54,307 nucleotides of DNA from Acanthamoeba sp. SK_2022b (Eukaryota; Discosea; Longamoebia; Acanthamoebidae). Made by a program: the position numbers and the translations under genes. Of the stretch, positions 43,883 through 54,307 are shown piece by piece; within the stretch, counting starts at the first letter, position 1, and each line of letters opens with the position of its first letter. The notes under the pieces are model-generated. The model worked only from the letters and a program-made list of their open reading frames with translations. It searched no databases and had not been told where the DNA came from. The stretch spans positions 1 to 54,307 of the forward strand of contig JANDJZ010000384.1 of the NCBI GenBank assembly GCA_027943245.1, in the 5' to 3' direction.

Positions 43883-45259
43883 ATGCGTGCAGCCGCAGAC
43901 GAATCCTGGCGCAACCACAAGGGCATGATGGCCGTACGGAAAGGAAAAACCACCAGTCTCGAAGCCCTCCTCGCTGAGGGGCCCTTGTCTGGCTATATGT
44001 CTGACCTGTGCTCCGCTGTGGTCGCGCACGGCGAACTGCCCATGCTGCGGTGGGTCGTGGAGAACGGTCACGGCGCCATGAACGCCAAACTGTGTCTGGA
44101 AGCGGCGGTCCGTGGCCGGTGGGACATGGTCGTGTGGGCCGCTGAAAGCGGCTGTCCCTGCGACGAGCGGCTATGCGCTAAGGCGGCTGCAGCCGGGCGG
44201 CGCGACGTGATCGAGCTACTCCGCAGTCTCGGGCGTCCTTGGGATTCGCGTGCGTGCGGAAAGGCCGACGTGTTCGAGTGGCTGTGCGCCCAAGGATGCC
44301 CGTGCGATGCCAGCGCCTGCGTTGAGGCGGCCAAGAAGGGCGACCTCGCGATACTCACTCTGGCACGGCAAAACGGGTGCTCGTGGGGCGAAGGCGACGA
44401 GATCTGCCATCTCCTGGGAGCGGCGGGCGACGTCGCCGCCCTGCGCTGGGCACACGACAACGGGTGCCCTTGCACGGGTCGATGTCTCGCGGCCGCGCGC
44501 CAGGGTGGCCACATTGAAGCGGTGCGCTGGCTCCTGGGCGAGGGCGGTCCGCCCGCCCTGCAGGAGCATCGGTCGTGCGTTGCCTCGTTGGCTGCCGCAC
44601 GCGAGCACTCGAAGAAGCGCCTGACCGAAAAGGAGGAACCCGTGCTCGAGGCCGAGCGGAAGGCCAAGCAGATGAGGCGCGACCTTGCGCCAACGGCCAA
44701 CGCCGCGCGTTTCGTGGAGCTCGCCTGTCAGATGCTCTCGCCCGACTGGCACCCCGAAACCTCGTTTGGGCACGACGTTGCGCCCACGGACTGGTTCCTC
44801 CTGGCCGGCCTGCACGACGACGTGATCCCGCTCTTTGAGCGAATCGTCTCGCATGGCGAGGACCCCGAAGAGGTGCCCGCAGAGGTGTGTCGCCAGGTGC
44901 GCAAGAGCATCGTGTCCGTCACGCGGGCCATGTGCCACGCTGAGGTGAAGTACAAGCACACCACGGGGAACAACGTCATCTGGAAGGTGCGCAGCGCGGT
45001 GGCGCTGTGTGAGAACATCTACAAGCAGGACCGGGCCCCGCGGTGGAGGATACCCGAGTCGGCCACGAGTCTCAACCGCTATATCAACAAGAGCAAGGAT
45101 GCCGGTTTCTTTCTCTCCAACAAGTCTATGTACGCCGATGGCCTCCGCCTGACCATGGCCTCAACTTCGCCGCCGGGTGCCGATGACGAGAAGGAGGATG
45201 ACGCCAGTGACGACGACGATGACAATAGCGACAACAACGACGACAGCGGCGACGACTAG
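43883..45259 (+). CDS. Intronless ankyrin-repeat protein of giant-virus style
   Basis: One uninterrupted frame of 458 residues. The first 240 residues are degenerate ankyrin repeats with a period of about 30 and the pattern LRWVxENG..., CLEAAVRGRWDMVVWAAESG, GCPCDERLCAKAAAAG, ACVEAAKKGDLAI, LRWAHDNGCPC. Such W-A-x-x-N-G-C-P-W/C repeats are characteristic of large DNA viruses that infect Acanthamoeba and of related amoebal genes (family knowledge). A helical middle and a novel region to residue 430 follow, and the tail is a long Asp/Ser/Asn acidic run. Absence of introns in an intron-dense neighbourhood and this repeat style suggest gene exchange with a virus (inference). It starts at the first Met after AT-rich spacer. 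The function is unknown; protein interaction is likely. Confidence 0.85.
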   Translation: MRAAADESWRNHKGMMAVRKGKTTSLEALLAEGPLSGYMSDLCSAVVAHGELPMLRWVVENGHGAMNAKLCLEAAVRGRWDMVVWAAESGCPCDERLCAKAAAAGRRDVIELLRSLGRPWDSRACGKADVFEWLCAQGCPCDASACVEAAKKGDLAILTLARQNGCSWGEGDEICHLLGAAGDVAALRWAHDNGCPCTGRCLAAARQGGHIEAVRWLLGEGGPPALQEHRSCVASLAAAREHSKKRLTEKEEPVLEAERKAKQMRRDLAPTANAARFVELACQMLSPDWHPETSFGHDVAPTDWFLLAGLHDDVIPLFERIVSHGEDPEEVPAEVCRQVRKSIVSVTRAMCHAEVKYKHTTGNNVIWKVRSAVALCENIYKQDRAPRWRIPESATSLNRYINKSKDAGFFLSNKSMYADGLRLTMASTSPPGADDEKEDDASDDDDDNSDNNDDSGDD

Positions 45260-47675
<2,416 letters not shown>

Positions 47676-48008
47676 GTGAGCACCGCTGCTGGTGTTGCTG
47701 TTGTAAACACTGTAGTAAATATACCCTTGCGCCACGCGCCTCTCATCTCACTTCGTTCTTTCATTGCTGTCGCGTTCATCCTCAGCTGGACGTTTTCAGT
47801 ACTCAGTTGCACACTTGAACAGCGCTCACCGCGTTCACTCTTTTGGGTTATGAACTGGCGCCAGGCATTGTGGAAGGACAACCAACCGACTAGTGGCTGG
47901 CCACGCTGCAGGTAGCTCGCAACAGCTTTAGACCGCCATGGACGAAGAAAGAATCAAGAAACAACAAGCCCTATGCTGTTGCCATCAAAGGAGACGACAC
48001 TAGCCATC
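47676..48008. other. Actin 3' UTR and spacer
   Basis: It contains a possible poly(A) region near 47712-47722 (GTAGTAAATATA). No gene is visible before the 5S-like sequence at 48009. Confidence 0.5.
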
Positions 48009-48091
48009 GGATACGGCCATACTGCGCAGAAAGCACCGCTTCCCATCCGAACAGCTGTATCCTTTTGCCCCTTTTGCCCCTTTTGGCTCTT
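48009..48091 (+). pseudogene. 5S rRNA pseudogene with internal deletion
   Basis: Bases 48009-48055 are identical to the first 47 nt of the intact 5S gene at 43011. About 65 nt are then missing, and the match resumes at GTATCC with the 3' end and downstream flank (TTTTGCCCC...TTTTGGCTCTT, with one extra CTTTTGCCCC copy). The deletion removes the internal promoter boxes and most of the molecule, so it cannot be transcribed or folded as 5S rRNA. Shared flank beyond the terminator points to DNA-level duplication. Confidence 0.92.
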
Positions 48092-48146
48092 ATCCTTTTG
48101 CTCGTTTGTGTACGACTGCCACCACAACACATTACAGTTACAAATG

Positions 48147-48149
<3 letters not shown>

Positions 48150-48192
<43 letters not shown>
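48150..48192. repeat. (CA)n microsatellite, intergenic
   Basis: About 43 bp of CA between the 5S pseudogene and the 3' end of the armadillo gene. It is the only long dinucleotide tract in the window that is not inside an intron. Confidence 0.95.
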
Positions 48193-48195
<3 letters not shown>

Positions 48196-48320
48196 CACGT
48201 CATGGAATTGGCACGCCTGGCCAACCGCAACCGTTACGGCGAACGATGATTTATGATTATATACGTGACAAGAGCAAGCTGTGTGGGGGAGGCGGCAGTA
48301 TGCCCCGCGCGGGGACGACA

Positions 48321-48942
48321 TCACTTGGTGGACAACTGGAGGCGGGAGAGCGTCTTCTTGGCGACCTTTTGCACGTTGGCCGAGCTGCTCTCGGTCGCCA
48401 CCGACTGTAGCGAATTGAGGAGCGTCTCCTTCGCCGCCAACCGCTTCTTGTACTCTGTGTCGTGTCGTGTCAACTCACAGCAGCAGGCTGGGCTGCCAAG
48501 GTGGCCAAGGTTGCCAGGGCGTACTCTTGGACAGGTTCTTGATCGTTCGGACGGCCTGCTTCTGGAGTTCCTTGTTGGCCGGCCCCAGCAGCGGCGTCAA
48601 CGCCTCCACCCCCTCCTTCTCAATGAACTCTGCCGACAACGCCTCTGCGCATCCAAAATAAATAAATAAATAAATATTAAATATTTAAAAAAAGGTAAAA
48701 TGTAAAATAAACAAACAATAAGGGGAAGGGAGAGAGGCGCGCACTGTGCTTGGTGATGTTGACGATGGCTCGGAGGTTCTGCTCCTGGAGCTCTTCCGTC
48801 TCCCGGTCGCGGTCCTGGGCCTCCTTGAGGACGGTGACGATGCCCCCCGTCACGTTCTCCCGCGAAAAATCGGCGCCCATGTCCGCAGTCTCCTTGTCAC
48901 CCACCAGCGTGAGCATGTTCGCCACCGCGCTCTACACATGAA

Positions 48943-48975
<33 letters not shown>

Positions 48976-49739
48976 GAGTGAGCTGCGCAACGCGAGCAAG
49001 CCTGCGTGCGTGCAGCGTCTGATATGCGTGTTGCGAACCAGCGCAGCGGTCTGGGCCCTTCTGTTGTTGTCCCGGTGGCTGTTGGTGGCAATGGGGAGGA
49101 GGAGTCCGAGCAGGCCCTCCTTCACCGCCGCCTTTTGCACTTCGACTGTTTCACCGACGAGAAAACGTTATTTAAACCAAAACAAAATAATTTAATAATA
49201 ATAATAATAGGAAAAACAATTATCATTATTATTTATAATAATAATAATAATAATAATAATAATTAAAAAAAACAATTTAATACGTATGTGTGCGAGGTGT
49301 TGTGTAGAAGCAAACCTTGCTTGTTGGTGATGTTGGTGAGGATGCGGCAGCCCTCGTATCGCTGTTCGCTCGAGGCCGACTTGAGGAGCGGCACGATCTT
49401 GGCCACCCCGATCTCCTTGGCCACCTTGGCCTTGGCCTCCTCTGCGTCAAGGGGAGATCAACATACGCGCGCTCAATATAGCCATCGTCTACAACGGCGC
49501 GTGTCGCTGTCGCTATGCGCGCGCGCGTGCCACGTTCGTTGTGGGCATGCGTTGCGCGTGGATAGGGAGGTTACCATTGCCGATGGAGATTTCGGCCATG
49601 ATGGCGGCGGCCAACGTCTGAATGGTCTGGTTGGGCGAGGCGAACAGCTTGGCCAGCACCAGGAACCACTTGGCCGCGATGATCTCCTTGTTCTTGTCTG
49701 TGTCGGCGTGTGTGAGCGTGTGCGCGCGTGTGGCGTATG

Positions 49740-49799
<60 letters not shown>

Positions 49800-51145
49800 G
49801 TGTGACGGCGGTGCGCGAACCGTTTCGACTGAGCGAGAAGAGCGTGTGGATGGCGTATTTCTGTACATGTTCGCTGGGGTGCTTGCACGCCAGACCGAAC
49901 AAAAAGGCGAAGCTGCCCGGCTGCGCGCCCACGATCGCCGCGTACTTGTCCTCTGGACCAGACCGGGCGACGTCAGTTCACACCACGACCACAATAACCA
50001 CGTCCACAATAACCACGTCCACAAGAACCACGTCCACAAGAACCACGAACACGATGAACGAGAGGCGTGTGAGTGGATCGGGGGTGGGGGGTGAGGCTCA
50101 CCGATGGTGAGGTTGCAGAGGGCGATCAGGAGAGGGCAGAGGATCTCCTTGGGCTGTGCGGTGGTGACGTTGGACGGGTCCACGCGCAGCAGGTGGATGG
50201 TCTTGGCCCACAGCTCCTCCGGCAGTTCGACCAGCTTTCGCTGTTCGGCTGCGCGCCGCGTGTGCGTGCGCATGTGCGAGCTGTCGTCAGCGATGGCCAT
50301 CCCCGCGTGCATATCGGGGAAAACGCGCTCCCCTCCGTTTCCCCCTCCCTCCCTCCCTCCCTCCCTCGTACCAAATGAAATGGAGTAGACCGTCGCGATG
50401 GCCTCGCGCTGTGCGTTCTTGTCGTCACCCACCAACGTGCCCACCACGCGCGGAAATTGCTCTGCACGCGTACACGCACAGGGAGAGAGTGAGTAGGGAG
50501 AGTGAGTAGGGAGAGAGGGAGAGATAGGTGGCAACGCGATGGAGGGAGGCCTGAACCCTTGAGTTTGTCCAGGAGATAGGTCAGTGCTGGGCCCCTGGCG
50601 TGGTAGACGGGCGTCTCCCGCTTGTTGTTGGCGGCCGTGAGGCTCGCGCCGCCCTCGACCAGCTTGCGCACGACGTCGAGCGGGGCGTTGGCGCGCGCCG
50701 CCGCCGCCAGCAGCGTGTTACCCTCCGAGTCTCGAGAGTTGAAATCGGCCTATCCCATGCGTAAAAACAATACATTAAAAGAAAAGATTTAAAAGTCCAG
50801 AAGGTGGCGTCAAGCGAAATCAAACCAATTGGTTAAAATCAGGTTTAAAAAAAATAGCAAATGGATAAATGCGACGTAAGCGAGTAGAGAAAGCGAATCT
50901 CACTCATATAAGAAATATATTAAATGAAAAAGGGAAAAGGAAGCGTAGCGGCATACACCAGGCACAGCAAGGTAGGTTTGTAATAGAGAATCCCAATTCG
51001 CGGCGTCGATTGCCTCAAATTCCTTAGGTTTGTTATCCATCACGATGTTGGCCGCCTGAGGCCCAGCCTGTGTCACCCCTCCGCTGGCGTGCACCTCCGC
51101 TTCTTCGGCGGCCTTCTTCGCTTGCAGCTTCTGCAGCGCCAACAT
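48321..51145 (-). CDS. Ankyrin plus armadillo-repeat protein
   Basis: About eleven minus-strand exons, starting with MLALQKLQAKKAAEEAEV and ending TLSRLQLSTK. The second exon (about 50750-50560) reads as ankyrin-type repeats (SEGNTLLAAAARANAPLDVVRKLVEGGA). All later exons are armadillo/HEAT-like helical repeats, for example KYAIHTLFSLSR, TLAAAIMAEISIGN, RYEGCRILTNITNK, LRAIVNITKH and QAVRTIKNLSK. Acceptor positions tend to fall between repeats, so exons map to repeat units. The protein is presumably cytosolic and binds partners; no enzyme domain is seen. The joins of exons 1-2 and around 49000-49140 are uncertain. Two introns carry long (CA)n and (AAT)n tracts. Confidence 0.75.
49192..49262. 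repeat. (AAT)n-rich tract in an armadillo-gene intron
   Basis: Two AAT/TAA runs flank a short ATTATTATT stretch. The whole segment is nearly pure A/T and partly self-complementary. Confidence 0.9.
49743..49799. repeat. (TG)n microsatellite in an armadillo-gene intron
   Basis: About 57 bp of TG on the plus strand, CA in the sense of the minus-strand gene. It lies between the exons reading FSLSRNGS and DKNKEII. Confidence 0.97.
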
Positions 51146-51304
51146 TATACAGCGCAGTCGCGGGTGTTGAAGCTTGTGCGACCACCCCCAACTCCAGCTT
51201 TCTTTTTTATCTTATTTTTGTTTTCATTTATCTGTTAGGCGAAGATCTGAAAATATTTAGGATGCCGTAGCCCTTGCGTAAAACGCTGATTGAATATCTT
51301 GAAT

Positions 51305-51322
51305 GTGTAGAAGCTTCTACAC
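51305..51322. promoter_or_regulatory. Perfect 18-bp palindrome containing an HSE-like core
   Basis: GTGTAGAAGCTTCTACAC lies about 160 bp upstream of the armadillo gene start. Its centre AGAAGCTTCT matches the inverted nGAAn/nTTCn pair of a heat-shock element. Regulatory function is inferred from position and symmetry only. Confidence 0.45.
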
Positions 51323-51678
51323 GCCTCATCTTAGACTACTCCAACCTCATACCTTGCTCTCCTCATCCCAAAGGATCCACTCCCTCAGGGAGCCATAGTA
51401 ATGCCAACTACAACAAAGCCCAGTCCACATCATAACCAATATCCCCTCTTCACCACTTACTTTGTCTATCAGATTATTCTGATGGCTCACCTTACACCCT
51501 ATTTGTGGCTGTGCACAAATCATCTTGTTTTCACCTTCCTTAATCTGCCTGTTGCTCTTGATATCTTCCAGGCCATCCTCATGAGATTCTTTATGGTGGG
51601 CCCACACTCATTAAGACATAAAGTTGTTCAGAAACCACAGCTAACACTTGGCACAGCAGCCATGGTTAAAAGTCACCC
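51323..51678. other. AT-rich spacer, no gene seen
   Basis: Composition shifts to AT-rich right after the promoter region of the armadillo gene. Short open frames here show no domain or codon bias that I can support. Confidence 0.5.
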
Positions 51679-52000
51679 AAGCCACAGCTTGCATGGTTAA
51701 ACCATGGTTAGCCACAAAAAGTCTGGAATGTCAAAAATGTGCACAATTTTGCAGCAACTGTGCACGTTGAGTGTGTCTCTCTGCGCAAGTGGCACTGCAA
51801 GGATGGAGAGACAAACACTCACCAGCTCCAAGCCTTCCTCAGCACAGGCACACACACCAGTCTTGGGTTGAAGTGTCTAGGCAGCTAATCACTCCTGAAG
51901 ATGAAGTGGTTTCAATCATCTCAAGGTAATCTAAACATCAAAATAAAGAATGTATTGTTGGTGCAGCTGAGCATAACTGTGATGCAGGAGCAAGAAGAGG

Positions 52001-53011
52001 AAGAGTGATGTTTGGAGTCACTTTATTGAAGGGGAGCATTCAAACCGCTGCAAGAAGTGTGGTAAAGAGTTCAGCCACACATTGTCCAGCTGGAGGAATG
52101 ATTCTTATACTTTACTCACAGGCCAAGGCTCCTTCTCTGAGGAAGAGGCACACCGCCAGCTTAGGCAGTTTATAATATCAAGTGGTTCCTTTGTATTTTG
52201 TTGACAGTACAGCATTTCATGCCATATGCAGTACCAAGCTGGTGTACTCTGTGTGCCCGTCTTCTTGGTGAGCAGAAGAAGATCAATGGTATCCCCTTCT
52301 TTGGTTTATGTCTTGACAGTTGGACCAGCCTGGCAAATGTGGTCTTCCTTGCAATCATGGGTATGCCCTTTACTCCTCTTGCTTTACCCCTACTTTACTC
52401 ACTACCTATAGTGCATGGTATCACTCCTGCATGGGAGCTGGAGTCCTTTCTTCTCTCTGGTGTGGCAGTGAAGGAGCCTGAGTCAGCAGACTACATCGCC
52501 AAGCAAGTGAAGAAGGCAGCCTCAAGTTGGCACATTCCTACTCCCTCTGTGGTTTGTGTGACAACTGATGGAGCAGCAAACTGTCATGCTGCTGGTAGCC
52601 CCTCCCTCTCCTGTGCTCTCAGATGAGTCAGAAGGAAAGAGAGGAAGCAATCCTGCTCTTTGGGGAAGCTCTGGTCAACAGGTCAGCATCTCTATTCCCT
52701 ACTGCTCCTGAGTCTACCACAGCAGCAATGCTACGCCTCAAGCAAGAGATCTGCCACTAGCACAATACTGCCCCTCTTGATCTACACACCAAGATCCCGG
52801 CCCTGGACTGGTGGAAGACTCATGCAGTCCTCTATCCTCATCTCTCCAAGCTGGCCAAGCAGTATCTGTGCATCACTGCCCCCTCTGTTCCCTGTGAACA
52901 TGTGTTCTCTAAAGGAGGCTGGCTGGTCAGTAAGCATTGCAGCTCTCTGGCTGGCAACTCTGTCTCCCAGCTGATGTTCCTGGCTTGCAATGCTCATCAT
53001 GCACCCCAGTA
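52001..53011 (+). pseudogene. hAT-family transposase remnant (BED finger to dimerisation domain)
   Basis: Fragments are in the correct order. First is a BED-type finger start (SDVWSHF...CKKCGKEFS, 52001-52090) with its His pair lost. Next is the RNase-H-fold core with both early acidic residues, CLDSWTS and VTTDGAAN (about 52280-52580). Last is the C-terminal hAT dimerisation region (DWWKTH, LAKQYLCI.APSVPCEHVFSKGG, about 52795-53011). The large insertion domain with the catalytic Glu is missing between 52,630 and 52,790, and several stops and a possible small intron interrupt the frame. It is not functional. Confidence 0.78.
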
Positions 53012-53193
53012 AATTCCCACGTTCCAGTTTTTTTTTGGTCGCTCAGCAATTTATATAGGCCTGTATCTCTGCACTTCAGGATTAATCTCTGGCCCAGGAT
53101 CCCGATTTTGTCAACTTTCCTTTTTCTAGCAAGCCACATCAGCAAAGTGTCTTCCTGTAGCTACCCTTTAAGGTGGCCAGGATTGCAATTCTG

Positions 53194-53817
53194 TCAACTT
53201 GGGTAATCTTTTGGAGGAAACAATTTATTGGATGAATTGCTGGGGAATATCATGGCAGCATCAATGGCCTTTTGCTGGCACCTCTGTAGTACACTCTGCC
53301 CACTTGCCCTCCCTGATAAGCTTATTGCATGTGCAGCAGATTGCTGGATAGCAATCATGTTAGCCTTTTGCAGGTGGCTGCAGAGTGAGGCTTTTGCTGC
53401 AAAAGCATTGCACTGCTTCCATGTGCACTGCAGCACAAGGTATGTGGACACATCAACCTCACCTGGCCTATTGATGACAAACATTAGTTTGAGAGTACAC
53501 TTTTTTATGTGCAGGGGAGGCATGAGTGTACAGGTGCAGGCTGAGGGTGCAGCATTGTTGTGGTGTGTCCATGTGTGAGACTTGTGTGCCCACATGCAGG
53601 CCCCTTTATTCCCCTGTGGTTCGTCCTTGTTCTCTGTTGGCAGTGCCAGCTTGGCTTTTTCTTCACTCGTGGCATGGGAGGCGTGGGCGGCTCCATCAAC
53701 GTTGGTGATCTCTGTGTTCCTGCCCCCACCCCAAAAAGAAAAAGAAAGTGAGGACGAGAAAACAGAGGAAAAGGAGATTTTTCTCACAGTGGAACTGGAA
53801 TCGCTAGCCTGGGGCAA
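53194..53817 (-). CDS. Unassigned 207-residue open frame
   Basis: A complete minus-strand frame inside the hAT island. The middle has several Cys and His residues (SACTCTL...KKCTLK, QCTWKQCNAF), and the N-terminus is Ser-rich. No family is recognised and codon use is unlike the host genes. It may be a passenger gene, a second transposon remnant, or chance. Confidence 0.25.
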   Translation of the reverse strand: MPQASDSSSTVRKISFSSVFSSSLSFSFWGGGRNTEITNVDGAAHASHATSEEKAKLALPTENKDEPQGNKGACMWAHKSHTWTHHNNAAPSACTCTLMPPLHIKKCTLKLMFVINRPGEVDVSTYLVLQCTWKQCNAFAAKASLCSHLQKANMIAIQQSAAHAISLSGRASGQSVLQRCQQKAIDAAMIFPSNSSNKLFPPKDYPS

Positions 53818-54184
53818 CGAAACAGTTGTAACACGCTTGAAGTGGTACTTTTGATCGTTGAGATCTGTGGGTTGGTGCGTCTTGCTCAGCTCCTTTGTCT
53901 TCGCCTCTATGAACTCTCACCCATTTCCAGTGTAACCAATGGACAAACTTGAAATTGGTGGGCAAGCAAAATTTTGGCAATGAGGAAGCATGATCAACAT
54001 GGATTTTATTCTTTAATTGGACTGAAAATCATGGCGATCAACCCTGCCAGGTTTTCCCCTTCAGACCTATATAGCTGTGCCCCCCATTAATAAAAAAAAT
54101 TCAATGACTTGGCGGTTAGCCAAGGCTAGCCGTGGTTTTTTCCCGTGGCTTAACCGCGACTTAGCCACAAGCCGCGGCTTTACT

Positions 54185-54307
54185 ACCTGGCGTTAACCGC
54201 AGCATTCACACTCCCAGGAGACAACATCTCTCTTCATGGTTCCATATACTTTAGAGAAGAGAAGAATTTTGGAACTGTGTTGCACTCAAATGTCAAGCTC
54301 ATTCCTG
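54185..54307. other. Unassigned right edge
   Basis: Short AT-rich sequence running off the window. Nothing supportable is seen. Confidence 0.5.

Larger units (their letters stand above)
51679..54184 (+). mobile_element. Degenerate hAT DNA transposon with candidate inverted ends
   Basis: A broken hAT transposase (52001-53011) lies between two similar inverted segments: 51679-51715 (AAGCCACAGCTTGCATGG...) and 54145-54180, whose complement begins AAGCCGCGGCTTGTGG. These look like eroded terminal or subterminal inverted repeats. Target-site duplications could not be identified. The whole interval is AT-rich compared with host genes. Confidence 0.5.

Overview
The window is nuclear DNA of a free-living amoeba, almost certainly Acanthamoeba (A. 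castellanii-like). The evidence is a 375-residue actin of the Acanthamoeba type, a 119-nt 5S rRNA, GC-rich genes split by many short GT-AG introns (often GTACG...CAG), and very long (TG)n/(CA)n tracts inside those introns. There are no bacterial signals such as ribosome binding sites, operons or CRISPR. Exon joins were made by eye; for eight spliced genes (actin, the SAP30BP-like gene, the AAAP transporter, the GT10 fucosyltransferase, the 53BP1-like gene, the SH3 protein, the four-TM protein and the METTL21-like methyltransferase, plus the MRH receptor and the Ser/Pro-rich gene) the joined exons sum to a whole number of codons.

Layout, left to right. (1) 1-3.3 kb, +: the 3' part of a gene joining C2H2 zinc fingers, a 2H-phosphoesterase domain and an RRM-like domain. 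(2) 3.6-14.8 kb, +: a giant intron-rich gene combining a CLUH-like CLU protein with a WWE-like domain and many leucine-rich repeats. (3) 14.8-18.0 kb: an AT/T-rich mobile-element island with a decayed minus-strand LINE that has lost its reverse transcriptase, and a ~50-bp inverted repeat. (4) 18.1-31.3 kb: a SAP30BP/HCNGP-like gene (+), an AAAP amino-acid transporter (+), a GT10 fucosyltransferase (-), a RanBP2-zinc-finger/53BP1-like tandem-BRCT protein (+), and a Ser/Pro-rich protein (+). (5) 31.5-40.3 kb: a two-SH3/zinc-ribbon coiled-coil protein (-), an MRH-domain cargo receptor (+), an ELO fatty-acid elongase (-) and a four-TM protein (+). (6) 40.5-48.1 kb: tRNA-Gly(GCC), a METTL21-type methyltransferase, 5S rRNA, an intronless ankyrin gene of giant-virus style, a divergent actin and a deleted 5S pseudogene, with AT-rich gene-free stretches between them. 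(7) 48.3-51.1 kb, -: an ankyrin/armadillo-repeat protein. (8) 51.2-54.3 kb: a second mobile-element island with a broken hAT transposase.

The genes do not form one pathway. Themes that recur are RNA handling (2H/RRM protein, CLU, SAP30BP, tRNA, 5S), the secretory/endolysosomal system (fucosyltransferase, MRH receptor, transporter, elongase) and the cytoskeleton (actin, SH3 protein). The most novel items are the composite proteins (C2H2-2H-RRM, CLU-WWE-LRR, RanBP2-finger-53BP1), the virus-like ankyrin gene, the actin with a changed DNase-binding loop, the 5S pseudogene lacking its internal promoter, and the dense microsatellite load of introns.
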